Below are positions 47,619-56,032 of a DNA stretch of 64,000 nucleotides, in pieces. Within the stretch, counting starts at the first letter, position 1. Each line of letters starts with the position of its first letter. Position numbers and translations under genes: made by a program. Origin of the DNA: Gimesia sp. (lineage in GTDB: Bacteria; Planctomycetota; Planctomycetia; Planctomycetales; Planctomycetaceae). The stretch is from assembly GCF_040219335.1 (NCBI RefSeq), contig NZ_JAVJSQ010000007.1:62001-126000 (forward strand), read 5' to 3'. The notes under the pieces were generated by a model, which was given only the letters and a program-made list of their open reading frames with translations, had not been told where the DNA came from and searched no databases.

Positions 47619-48749
47619 TTAATACTCCCCCACTGGTTCGCCGCCGTCGGGTGTTGCCAGTGCTTTGAGGATTGCCGGATCGATGTTTTCATTGATGAAG
47701 CGGACGGAACCATCTCCCAGTAGAAAATAGGCGCCGCCTGTCGAAGGGCTGCCGAATCCTTGAGGGGCTGCGTTGATACCACGCATGGGATCGCGGAAGT
47801 TGGTCGGATCACCCCAGGCTTTGATTTGGGAATTCACCTCGCCCGCCAGCAGGGTATTCGAAGTGCCGTCTCTGATCTCCTGAATTTTCGGTGCCGAATT
47901 CACATTGAATACATGGGAATTCGCGGCATAATGTGCCGGCTTGAGGCGGTGTTCGGCGTCTCTTCTGAGATCGCCCGGCTGATAATCATAGTTTAGCTTC
48001 GGGTTTTGCAGGACAGGTAACCTGTTCTCGAAATGCGGACGATTTTCCGGTGCTGTCCAGGGTTGCTCGAAATCGATCTGGTTATACAGATAGGCCTGGT
48101 CCAGGTAGGGCAGCAGTTGTGTGGTCCAGCTGTGCTGCGGCTGACCGGCACGATCAAAAATTCCGCCGGGAGGGAAACGGGACATCATGTTGTGATAATT
48201 GTGCATCGCGAGGCCCAGTTGCTTGAGATGGTGACGGGTTTCAATGCGACGGTATCTGCCCCTTCCTTTGTGAACCAGCAGCAGTCTCTCGTTTGTGGTC
48301 ACCAGTTCCTGAACCGTGTGCTTCAGTCCCAGTAGTGCAAAGCCGAAACCCGTGAGACTCAGAACGAGTACCAGGAGTGAGGCCGTCCAGCGTTTCTCCC
48401 ATTTTGTTGTCACGGCAGTCTGTACATGATCAACTCGGGTAGACTGGAACCGGTGGTAGAGACCGTTCAGCAAAAGATGGGCGACGAGCGCCACCGCCAG
48501 CAGCAGACCACAACACCAGAGGAACTGCGGCACCGTAAAGGTCCAGAGGGAGAGGAACCGCCAGAGGTAAACAGCCCAGCCCGTCAGGAACAGGAACCCG
48601 AGGAGCAGTGGAAACATGATTTGAAAAAATCCCAGCACGGCAATCAGGATCAGTAACAGACCCAACGTTTCCAGCCCCGTCAGTCGATAGCCCCAGGTGA
48701 TCTCCGTCTCTGAAACATCCCGCCCGGTTTTGTGGAAGTCATCTGTCAT
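47619..48749 (-). CDS. membrane-anchored DUF1559 protein, array member 4
   Basis: About 376 residues from the ATG at 48749. An upstream in-frame ATG at 48830 reads inside member 3 and is not used. Layout: three membrane helices (about 23-54, 65-88 and 109-137) and a DUF1559 passenger beginning RRIETRHHLKQLGLAMHNYH. Blocks include FPPGGIFDRAGQPQHSWTTQ, NVNSAPKIQEIRDGTSNTLL and FLLGDGSVRFINENIDPAIL. Serine replaces the signature histidine. Its start overlaps member 3's stop by 11 bases. The 3' end is nearly identical in DNA to that of member 3. Confidence 0.85.
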   Translation of the reverse strand: MTDDFHKTGRDVSETEITWGYRLTGLETLGLLLILIAVLGFFQIMFPLLLGFLFLTGWAVYLWRFLSLWTFTVPQFLWCCGLLLAVALVAHLLLNGLYHRFQSTRVDHVQTAVTTKWEKRWTASLLVLVLSLTGFGFALLGLKHTVQELVTTNERLLLVHKGRGRYRRIETRHHLKQLGLAMHNYHNMMSRFPPGGIFDRAGQPQHSWTTQLLPYLDQAYLYNQIDFEQPWTAPENRPHFENRLPVLQNPKLNYDYQPGDLRRDAEHRLKPAHYAANSHVFNVNSAPKIQEIRDGTSNTLLAGEVNSQIKAWGDPTNFRDPMRGINAAPQGFGSPSTGGAYFLLGDGSVRFINENIDPAILKALATPDGGEPVGEY

Positions 48750-49869
48750 GGTGCCACACTCCCTCACCCACCGGTTCGCCGCCGTTGGGTGTTGCCAGTG
48801 CTTTGAGGATGGCGGGATCGATATTTTCATTGATGAAACGGACGGAGCCGTCGACCATCAGAAACTGGGCACCGCCCTGAAAGGGACCGCCAAAGCCATG
48901 CGGGTCAACGTTGATGCCCCGCGTTGGATCGCGGAAGTTGGTTGGATCGCCCCAGGCCTTGAACTGCGCGTTCACTTCTCCTGCAAGCAGCGTATTCGAA
49001 CTGCCGTCACTGATCTCCTGAAAACCCGGCGCCGCATTCGCATTCATGACATGCGAATTGGCCGCGTATTGCGCGGGCTGGTAGCCTGCGGAAGTCGGTT
49101 CGCCCTCGGCTCCCCCGCGGTAGGTCTCCCGCAGACCGGGATTCAGGCAGTAGTACAAGGGCTGCTGAAAGGGGAGACGATTAGCGTCGGCTGACCAGGG
49201 CTGGCCGAGGTCGATCTGACGATAGAGCCGCTCTTCCCCCAGGAAGGGGAGCAGGTGTGTGAGCCAGCTGTGCTGTGGCTGACCGGTTTGATCGAAGGTG
49301 CCCCCTGCCGGAAAGTGTCCATAGACATCCTGGTGACTGTGCAGCGCCAGCCCGAGTTCTTCGAGTTGATCGCCGGACTGCTCACGCTTCCAGCCGCCTT
49401 GACTGTCAAACGCGAATGAGATTCGTTCCTGACTGGTGACCAGCGCCCAGACCTGTTGTGTCAGCTCGGTCACTGCAAAGCTGCTGCCCAACAGCAGCAG
49501 CAACAACGCCAGGATGGTACAGGTCCACCGTGGTTGCCAGACTGCGGATGAATTCTCTGACTGAAATCGCAGGCGATAGCCACGTTTTAAAAACAGATGC
49601 AAGACGGCGCCCATGAAAATGAGAATGACGACACACCAGACGATCTGCGTGGGAGAACGACTCAAGCTGTTCCCCACGCGCTGCAGATACAGATACCAGC
49701 CGGCCAGCAGGTGATACCCGAGACGAAACGGATAGACGACTCCCAACAGCAGCAGGAAGAAACAGTAAACCAGCAGCGCAAACAGGATCATCAGGCAGCC
49801 AGCCACGATCAGCAGTTTGAAGCCCAGGCCGCGGGCAGGACGGGGATCGGTTTTCGTTTCGTTCGACAT
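48739..49869 (-). CDS. membrane-anchored DUF1559 protein, array member 3
   Basis: A 376-residue protein with three membrane helices (about 17-52, 64-86 and 107-132; the first is unusually long) and a DUF1559 passenger. It shares the blocks GGTFDQTGQPQHSWLTHLLP, NANAAPGFQEISDGSSNTLL and FLMVDGSVRFINENIDPAIL with its neighbours. Phenylalanine replaces the signature histidine. The helix junction reads SGDQLEELGLALHSHQDVYG, a more divergent form of the NxLKQxGLAxHNYHD pattern. It starts four bases after the stop of member 2. Confidence 0.85.
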   Translation of the reverse strand: MSNETKTDPRPARGLGFKLLIVAGCLMILFALLVYCFFLLLLGVVYPFRLGYHLLAGWYLYLQRVGNSLSRSPTQIVWCVVILIFMGAVLHLFLKRGYRLRFQSENSSAVWQPRWTCTILALLLLLLGSSFAVTELTQQVWALVTSQERISFAFDSQGGWKREQSGDQLEELGLALHSHQDVYGHFPAGGTFDQTGQPQHSWLTHLLPFLGEERLYRQIDLGQPWSADANRLPFQQPLYYCLNPGLRETYRGGAEGEPTSAGYQPAQYAANSHVMNANAAPGFQEISDGSSNTLLAGEVNAQFKAWGDPTNFRDPTRGINVDPHGFGGPFQGGAQFLMVDGSVRFINENIDPAILKALATPNGGEPVGEGVWHHDR

Positions 49870-49873
49870 GGCT

Positions 49874-51007
49874 TTACCAGTCCTCCTGAAAACGGCTCAT
49901 GTCTTCGCCGCCGTTGGGTGTCGCGAGTGCTTTAAGCACGGCCGGGTCGATGTTTTCATTAATGAAGCGGGCCGAACCATCTCCCAGCAGGCAATTGGCA
50001 CCGCCGATGAAAGGACCACCAAAGCCGCGCGGGTGAGCATTGATTCCCAGTGCCGGATCGCGGAAGTTGGTCGGATCGCCCCAGGCTTTGAGCTGTGAAT
50101 TGACTTCGCCCGCCAGCAGTGTGTTGGAAAGACCGTCCTTGATCTCTTTGAAGTTCAGCCCCGAGTTCACATTCAGGACACGTGCGTTCGCCGCGTATCC
50201 GGCTGGCTGGTATCCGTGGGGGAGCTCCGGTTCTTTCCTGTTCAAGCGGGGACCCGGAATCTGATAAACATCCAGTTCTGTAGTAAAGATGTCACGATTG
50301 TCCGCAGCGGTCCAGGGTTGATGAAAATCGACCTTGTTATACAGGGGTGCCTGGTCAACAAAAGGCAGGATCTGCGTCATCCAGCTGTGTTGTGGTTGTC
50401 CGGTCTGATTGAAAATTCCGCCGGGAGGCAGGCGATCATGGACGTCGTGGTAGTTATGCAGCGCCAGGCCGATCTGTTTGAGATTGTTTTTGGAAGCACT
50501 GCGTCTGGCTGCATTATAAGAATTATAGGCTGTCACAAGCCGCTCATCGCCGGTGGTCATCGACCAGACCTGCCTGCCGATTTCGGCAACGGCCACTCCG
50601 CTCCCGGCCAGGATCAACAGAAACAGTAGCACCGAACAGGTCCACTGTTTAGGCCAGGAGTTCAGGGGGGCGACGTCCGGCTCGGCCGACTGCAGTCGTT
50701 GTGACCAGTGATATCCCTGTTTCAGCAGCAGATGCAGGGCCACGACGATCAACGCCAGAAAGAGAATCAACCACACCAGTTGTGAGACGACCAGGGTCTG
50801 CGTGCTCAACACGCGTTTGAGATAGGCCACCCAGCCGAACAGGAGATGATAGCCGATCACGAAAGGCAACATAACTCCCAGGCAGGCCATGAATCCCGCC
50901 AGCGTCAAGACGCTGATCCCCCGCGCAATCCAGTCTCCCGATTTCTGTGGAGTCGACTGCTCTGAGTCCGTGGAGCCGGGTCCTGTGGTTTCCGGGTCGG
51001 TTGTCAT
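49874..51007 (-). CDS. membrane-anchored DUF1559 protein, array member 2
   Basis: About 377 residues from the ATG at 51007, the first after member 1's stop; an in-frame ATG at 51052 lies within member 1. A GGAGGTAA site overlaps that stop. The protein has three membrane helices (about 34-60, 69-96 and 117-141) and a canonical-looking DUF1559 passenger from SKNNLKQIGLALHNYHDVHD, with RLPPGGIFNQTGQPQHSWMT, NVNSGLNFKEIKDGLSNTLL and CLLGDGSARFINENIDPAVL. Phenylalanine replaces the signature histidine. Confidence 0.85.
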   Translation of the reverse strand: MTTDPETTGPGSTDSEQSTPQKSGDWIARGISVLTLAGFMACLGVMLPFVIGYHLLFGWVAYLKRVLSTQTLVVSQLVWLILFLALIVVALHLLLKQGYHWSQRLQSAEPDVAPLNSWPKQWTCSVLLFLLILAGSGVAVAEIGRQVWSMTTGDERLVTAYNSYNAARRSASKNNLKQIGLALHNYHDVHDRLPPGGIFNQTGQPQHSWMTQILPFVDQAPLYNKVDFHQPWTAADNRDIFTTELDVYQIPGPRLNRKEPELPHGYQPAGYAANARVLNVNSGLNFKEIKDGLSNTLLAGEVNSQLKAWGDPTNFRDPALGINAHPRGFGGPFIGGANCLLGDGSARFINENIDPAVLKALATPNGGEDMSRFQEDW

Positions 51008-51011
51008 CGCA

Positions 51012-52091
51012 TTACCTCCCCTCCAGGAACGCGCTGACATCTTCGCCCCCATGGGGCGTCGCGAGTGCTTTCAATATTTCGGGGTCGATATTTTCATTGA
51101 TGAATTTCCCGCTGCCATCCAGGAACAGCATGTTAGCTCCGCCTCTCAGCCTTCGCGGTGCTCCGAATCCCAGCGGGTGCCTGTTGATTCCTAATGCGGG
51201 ATCGCGTGCATTCAGCGGTTCTCCCCAGGCAGGCAGCCGGGTGCTGATCTCACCGAGCATAATTGTATTCGCAAGTCCATCCGGGACGCTTTGATCATTG
51301 AGGACCTGATCTGGCGCGGCAATGTGACTGTTCAGCGCGAGATGTGAGAGTCCAAACCCGTTGCTGTCGACCCGCTGTTCGTCCGGGGTTTCACTCCTGA
51401 GAAAATTCGGGATCGAAGTCTGGAAATGCTCTGCATTCCGTTGCGAGTTCCAGGGGGCACTCAGATCGATCTTTTCGAACAAAGCGGTCGAGTCCAGGTA
51501 AGGCAACAGTTGTGTTTCCCAGCTGTGTAACGGTTTACCCGTCGAACTGATGATTACTGTGGGATGCCGATCTTGATTCTCTGCAGAATATCGCTCTGCT
51601 GATTTTCCAAGTCTGCGTTGATTCAAGAGAAATGTGTACTGGTTCCAGAATTCTTTTGTGCTTGTTAAGAAGGATCCTTTGTCATCCTTCATGATTTCCC
51701 GTGTCCGATGGGCCATACCGACCACTGACAGTCCTCCCGTGAAGCTGACGATCAGCAAGATCAGACAGACAGCCGTCCTGCGCAACCGCCAGGGACCTGC
51801 CGGGGAATTTTCAGTTTGTGAGGATCCCAGTTTTGTTGCCTGCACCCCCAGTACCTGAATTACAACTGCCAACAGAATCAGGAGCAGACACGCCGTCACG
51901 ATTCCCGGCACTGAAACGGTCATTTGCGGCTGGACACGTAGCAAAAAGGGATACCAGCCCAAGAGAAGGTAGATCAGAAATCGGAAGATAAAATACATCC
52001 CACCCAGGAAAACCAGAGTCAGGAAGATCATGAAAACAACACCGATCTCAGTCTTTGTTGGTCCTTTCGATTTCTTTGTTTCATTTTCCAT
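51012..52091 (-). CDS. membrane-anchored DUF1559 protein, array member 1
   Basis: About 359 residues from the ATG at 52091 (MENETKKSKG); another ATG nine bases earlier is possible. The protein has three membrane helices (about 15-42, 52-77 and 100-123). The passenger is the most divergent of the six: the helix junction lacks the NYHD motif, but HSWETQLLPYLDSTALFEKI, GLANTIMLGEISTRLPAWGE and MLFLDGSGKFINENIDPEIL are intact. Leucine replaces the signature histidine. The start overlaps the stop of the preceding membrane-protein gene by 11 bases. Confidence 0.8.
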   Translation of the reverse strand: MENETKKSKGPTKTEIGVVFMIFLTLVFLGGMYFIFRFLIYLLLGWYPFLLRVQPQMTVSVPGIVTACLLLILLAVVIQVLGVQATKLGSSQTENSPAGPWRLRRTAVCLILLIVSFTGGLSVVGMAHRTREIMKDDKGSFLTSTKEFWNQYTFLLNQRRLGKSAERYSAENQDRHPTVIISSTGKPLHSWETQLLPYLDSTALFEKIDLSAPWNSQRNAEHFQTSIPNFLRSETPDEQRVDSNGFGLSHLALNSHIAAPDQVLNDQSVPDGLANTIMLGEISTRLPAWGEPLNARDPALGINRHPLGFGAPRRLRGGANMLFLDGSGKFINENIDPEILKALATPHGGEDVSAFLEGR

Positions 52092-52785
52092 TGAGCACAT
52101 CCTGAGCTTTGGTGGTGGGAAGCACCTTAATGGCGCCGTCGGTGAACAGGATCAGCTGCTGGTCGTCGCCGTAGATGGCCTGCTCGAAGGCGAGAGGTTC
52201 TGAAGGGTACGCTTGCTTGTCGCCCGCGACATAGCCGTAGCGGGCCTGCAGCGGGCCGGGCTGCAGCCAGAACTCTTCGGCGAAGGTGGTCTCGTCTGCT
52301 TTGCCGGGGAATTTGCCCTGGTGGGTGGCGACATGCATGAAGAGTGCCGACCGCAGTTCACCCAGTTTGCTGCGTCGCTCGTCGAGTGTGGTCCCTGCTG
52401 CCAGGGAGGAATCGTCCGGTTGTTTGTCTTCCACGAGTCGATAGGTGCGTCCGCTCTTTTCCCAGGCACCGGGGGTCAGCAGTTCGCGTGCGCCCGAGAT
52501 CATCGTCAACACAAACAGGAACATCAGCCCCCAGAGCACCGAGACTCCGAGCGCGCCTTTATACGAGATGCGGGGCAGTTTCGGGAAATCTTTCGCCAGC
52601 AGATTCCAGCAGAGCTTGAGGATCAGGGCGCTCAGCAGCAGCACCATCAGGAAGAAGGAGATGGACTGCAGACGCAGCTGGGCGATGTCGGTCAGGTCGA
52701 GTGAGACGCTGGGCATCCCGGCCTGGACGGGTCCGGTCCAGAAAAAACTGACACAGCCGGCGAGCAGAACAGTGCGAACCATCAT
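52081..52785 (-). CDS. membrane protein, first gene of the DUF1559 array operon
   Basis: About 234 residues from the ATG at 52785, which follows GGAG by nine bases; a TTG nine bases earlier is in frame. It has a signal peptide (VQAGM), then two membrane helices (about 42-62 and 82-100), and an outward-facing domain of about 125 residues ending LILFTDGAIKVLPTTKAQDV. The DG element and the preceding KLGELRSALFMHVATHQGKF helix resemble a stripped-down DUF1559 passenger, but I would not call the family. Being first, it may set expression for the whole operon. Confidence 0.7.
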   Translation of the reverse strand: MMVRTVLLAGCVSFFWTGPVQAGMPSVSLDLTDIAQLRLQSISFFLMVLLLSALILKLCWNLLAKDFPKLPRISYKGALGVSVLWGLMFLFVLTMISGARELLTPGAWEKSGRTYRLVEDKQPDDSSLAAGTTLDERRSKLGELRSALFMHVATHQGKFPGKADETTFAEEFWLQPGPLQARYGYVAGDKQAYPSEPLAFEQAIYGDDQQLILFTDGAIKVLPTTKAQDVLNGK

Positions 52786-52930
52786 GGAAATCAACTCCGC
52801 AGAAGTGCAATGAGAAAGGGTCTATTTCCATCATACATAAGTCCACATGATACGCGAGTCTATTCTTTTTGTTGTCGGGCAATTTCGCGGGGGATCGCGA
52901 TTTCGGGCTTGCCAGACGCGGGACCGCCTG

Positions 52931-52959
52931 TTGACACTCCCCGGCGCGCGGACTAGCAT
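52931..52959 (+). promoter_or_regulatory. sigma70-type promoter of the VCBS-TPR gene pair
   Basis: A perfect TTGACA, a 17-base spacer and TAGCAT lie about 80 bases upstream of the VCBS gene start at 53042, in the 256-base space between the divergent operons. It is the best promoter match in the window. Confidence 0.65.
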
Positions 52960-53041
52960 TGATCCATGATTGCGACTGCAGCGCTGTGCAGTCGTGACAT
53001 TAGACTCATATTATTCCTTCCGCGTTGACCTGCCCGAGCTT

Positions 53042-54415
53042 ATGTCTGCAGCCGAGAACAGCCCACCCCCCGAGACGAACCCGGAGCCGAACATTCCGGA
53101 CCGCACTGGTTTGACGCTGCTGATGCTGGTGGCCGTCATTCTGCTGCCGCTGGCGACCTGGTTTGCCTTGCCTCTGGTTCCACCGCTGGGGAGTCTGCCC
53201 GAGCTCTACACGGGAGGCACTTCGTATCCGGCGTCCCCCCTACACTTTGATCGCAGCGGGAGTCTGCAGACTGCGAGTGCGGAGGGCTCATCAAAAGAGC
53301 TGCCTCTGATTACCAACGTGCAGATTCTTGATTTTGACGGCGATGGAAAAAACGAGATTCTCGCCTGTGATGCCGGCAATAACCGAGTGCTGCTGATCTC
53401 GATAGATAATGAGGGAGTCCAGACGACCCGCACGCTGATTGAGGATGTGGCTGCGCCCGCGCATGCGACTGCCGTGGATATTGACGCCGACGGCGATCTG
53501 GATCTGGTGATTTCGGTGCTGGGGAACATTCAGCCCGATGATGGAGTCGTGGGCAAAGTCGAGCTGTTTGAACAGACGAAAAACGGTTTTGTCAGACATG
53601 TGATTCTGGATGACGTCCGCCGCGTCGCCGATGTGCAGCCTGGTGACTTCGACCAGGATGGCGACCTCGACCTCGCGGTGGCTGTCTTCGGCTACAACCG
53701 CGGTGAAGTCCTCTGGCTGGAGAACCAGGGCAACTTTCAGTTTGTGGATCACCTGCTGCATCGGGCGCCGGGTACGATTCATGTTCCCGTGGCGGACTTT
53801 GACGGGGACGGCGATCTGGATATCGCGACGATCGTCTCGCAGGAAGAAGAAGAGCTCGTGGCCTTTGAAAATCTGGGGCAGGGAAAATTCAAAACCCGGT
53901 CCCTGTGGATGACGCCTAATATGGACCTCGGCAGTGCGGGTCTGATTCACGCCGACCTCGACCAGGATGGCGATCAGGATCTGATTCTCCCCGCGGGCGA
54001 CAACCTCGAAGACTTCGATGCGTACCCGCAGCCTTACCACGGATGTTACTGGTTTGAGAACACGGGCGACTGGAAGTTTAAGCAGCACCGCATCTCGAAT
54101 CTGGGAGGTACGTATGCCGGGGATGTGACCGACCTGGACGGCGACGGCGATCTGGATGTCGTGCTGGTGAGCATGACGAACGACTGGTACACGCCGGGGA
54201 ATGCGAGCCTGGTCTGGCTGGAAAATGATGGTCAGCAGAACTTCAAAAGCTGGCAGATCGACAGTGAGCCGATCCATCTCGTCACGGTTGCGACGGGTGA
54301 CCTGAACCAGGACGGCCGGCCCGACATCGCCGCTGGTGCGTTGAATATGCGGAAACCCTTTGATCGCATCGGACAGGTTTCGGCCTGGCTGCAACGTGCG
54401 GAAGGGGGTCGCTGA
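53042..54415 (+). CDS. FG-GAP/VCBS-repeat protein with signal anchor
   Basis: About 457 residues from the ATG at 53042; an in-frame TTG at 52970 is unlikely. It has a proline-rich tail and one membrane helix (about 24-46), followed by a seven-bladed-type repeat region with seven calcium loops: DFDGDGKNE, DIDADGDLD, DFDQDGDLD, DFDGDGDLD, DLDQDGDQD, DLDGDGDLD and DLNQDGRPD. VCBS/FG-GAP proteins are extracellular adhesion or ligand-binding modules. It overlaps the TPR gene by one base (TGATG), so both are made together. They diverge from the DUF1559 array. Confidence 0.85.
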   Translation: MSAAENSPPPETNPEPNIPDRTGLTLLMLVAVILLPLATWFALPLVPPLGSLPELYTGGTSYPASPLHFDRSGSLQTASAEGSSKELPLITNVQILDFDGDGKNEILACDAGNNRVLLISIDNEGVQTTRTLIEDVAAPAHATAVDIDADGDLDLVISVLGNIQPDDGVVGKVELFEQTKNGFVRHVILDDVRRVADVQPGDFDQDGDLDLAVAVFGYNRGEVLWLENQGNFQFVDHLLHRAPGTIHVPVADFDGDGDLDIATIVSQEEEELVAFENLGQGKFKTRSLWMTPNMDLGSAGLIHADLDQDGDQDLILPAGDNLEDFDAYPQPYHGCYWFENTGDWKFKQHRISNLGGTYAGDVTDLDGDGDLDVVLVSMTNDWYTPGNASLVWLENDGQQNFKSWQIDSEPIHLVTVATGDLNQDGRPDIAAGALNMRKPFDRIGQVSAWLQRAEGGR

Positions 54416-55794
54416 TGTTATTTCGCGCGTTGATGCTGTTATTGATCGTTGAAGGCACCTGGTGCGGATATCTGTTCTACCAGCGGGCTGCACGACCGGA
54501 ACCGGTATTGCCCGAAGCGCGGCTGATGGACACTTTGTTTGTAGAGGATGTCGAACCGCTGGTCACGCAGGTTCAGAAAGACAATGCGCCTTACGACTGG
54601 ATGCAGTTGGGTGAGGCACTGCTGGGCCAGGGATATTACAGTCATGCGGCACTCTGTTTTGAACAGGTTGCCCGGCTGATGCCCGCGAGTCGACTGGCTG
54701 AGAGCCGCATCGCATATTGCCTGGAACGGACCGGGCGCACCTCCGAGAGCACCGACAAGTATCTGAGTCTGCTGGAGACCGCAGAAGAAGGACGCGAAGG
54801 AGACCGCGAGCGGATGCAGATCCGCTATGAAATCGGTCGCAATTATCTGCGCGAGGAACAGACCGACAAAGCGGAAGCCATGTTCCGTGAGAATCTTGGT
54901 TTCCTGCCGGCCCGCTATCAACTGGCCAAACTGTTGATCCGCTCGGACCGCATTGAGGAAGCACTGCCTTTGATTCAGGAATCGTTACAGCGGGTTCCCC
55001 AGTCACTCAAATTCCGGGAACTGGAACTGCAGGCATATCGCAGACAAGGTGACATGGACGCGGTCAACCGGAGTGCCCTTGCCCTGGCGCGGGCTCAGCA
55101 CTCGGTCCCGTTGCATCCGGGTTCCGATTTCATCGAGCCCTATCGAATGCAGTATGGCATCGATCGGCGGGTGGAAGAGTTCAATCAGCGGATTTCGGGA
55201 GGCACACTGGATGAGCTGGCGGGCGAACTGGAGCAGCTGATCGCGCTGCTCGATAACCGCCCCACGACCCATTATCCGATCTTCCTGATGCGGCTGGCGG
55301 AAGTGAATCTGCAGCGAAAACGTCCCGAGCAGATCGGCAAGACGATTCAGCAGTTGAACGATTTGCAGATCCACAACGCCGAGACCCTGCTCTACCAGGC
55401 GCAGTCTCTGGGGATGCAGGACGAGTGGGATCAGGCTGCTGAGCTGGCTCAGCGGGCGGCGCTGCTCACGAAAGATCCGGCCCTGCATCAGCAGATTGCA
55501 GTCATCCTGGAACAGGCGGGTCAGGTGGAGCCAAGTACGGCGGCTCGCGCACGGGCCTTGCGGCTCAAGGGGATGCTGGCTTACCGCGAGAATCAGCTCG
55601 CAGAGGCGGAAGCCCTGCTCGATCAGTCACTCTCCCTGAACCCCGCAGATGCCCAGGCATGGTATGACCGAGGGCTGATTCGGCTCGCTCTGGGGAACCT
55701 GGAAGCCGCCCGGGCTGATTTTCAGGCCTGCCTGGAACGGGAGCCCCGACACGGTCGTGCGCAGCGTCAACTGACGCCGGCCAAGGACAAATAA
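54415..55794 (+). CDS. signal-anchored TPR protein
   Basis: A 459-residue protein with an N-terminal anchor (about 1-20) and many TPR-like repeats, including LGEALLGQGYYSHAALCFEQ, KAEAMFRENLGFLPARYQLA, ALPLIQESLQRVPQSLKFRE and AEALLDQSLSLNPADAQAWY. It is co-translated with the VCBS protein through the TGATG junction. It probably assembles with that protein at the cell envelope; this is inferred from coupling only. Confidence 0.82.
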   Translation: MLFRALMLLLIVEGTWCGYLFYQRAARPEPVLPEARLMDTLFVEDVEPLVTQVQKDNAPYDWMQLGEALLGQGYYSHAALCFEQVARLMPASRLAESRIAYCLERTGRTSESTDKYLSLLETAEEGREGDRERMQIRYEIGRNYLREEQTDKAEAMFRENLGFLPARYQLAKLLIRSDRIEEALPLIQESLQRVPQSLKFRELELQAYRRQGDMDAVNRSALALARAQHSVPLHPGSDFIEPYRMQYGIDRRVEEFNQRISGGTLDELAGELEQLIALLDNRPTTHYPIFLMRLAEVNLQRKRPEQIGKTIQQLNDLQIHNAETLLYQAQSLGMQDEWDQAAELAQRAALLTKDPALHQQIAVILEQAGQVEPSTAARARALRLKGMLAYRENQLAEAEALLDQSLSLNPADAQAWYDRGLIRLALGNLEAARADFQACLEREPRHGRAQRQLTPAKDK

Positions 55795-55943
55795 GCGTAA
55801 CCTTATATATATCAAGACTTACGTTATATTTTCTACCTGAGAAATGCTGCAGCAGTAGCCAGGTCCCCCTTCTCCTGACAGGTACAAGCCTCCTGCAGTA
55901 AACACATTTCTCTTAGGAAGCACTTTCTTTATTAACAAAATTA

Positions 55944-55973
55944 TTGAATTCTTGCAGGCAGTGTGGCTAATAT
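55944..55973 (+). promoter_or_regulatory. candidate promoter of the canonical DUF1559 pseudopilin
   Basis: TTGAAT, an 18-base spacer and TAATAT lie about 60 bases before the gene start. The 235-base gap before it (55798-56032) also contains a GAGAAATG...CATTTCTC inverted repeat (about 55840 and 55906) around complementary CTGCAG boxes, possibly the 3' structure of the TPR transcript. Confidence 0.4.
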
Positions 55974-56032
55974 AAAGAAGCGTCTCAAATAATTCCCAAT
56001 TACATTTCTATTAAATTTGAGGTCATGTCTTT

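Noticed and set aside
45311-52091. CRISPR-like or phage-derived array
   Set aside because: The repeated units are full coding genes with membrane helices, not short spaced repeats, and no phage or Cas gene is present.
53291-54493. Long minus-strand frame opposite the VCBS gene
   Set aside because: It arises from the regular codon pattern of calcium-loop repeats on the other strand; no start site or domain.
55798-55830. TATATATA run as a strong promoter
   Set aside because: No -35 element at suitable spacing, and it lies just after the TPR gene's stop; a better promoter match occurs at 55944.
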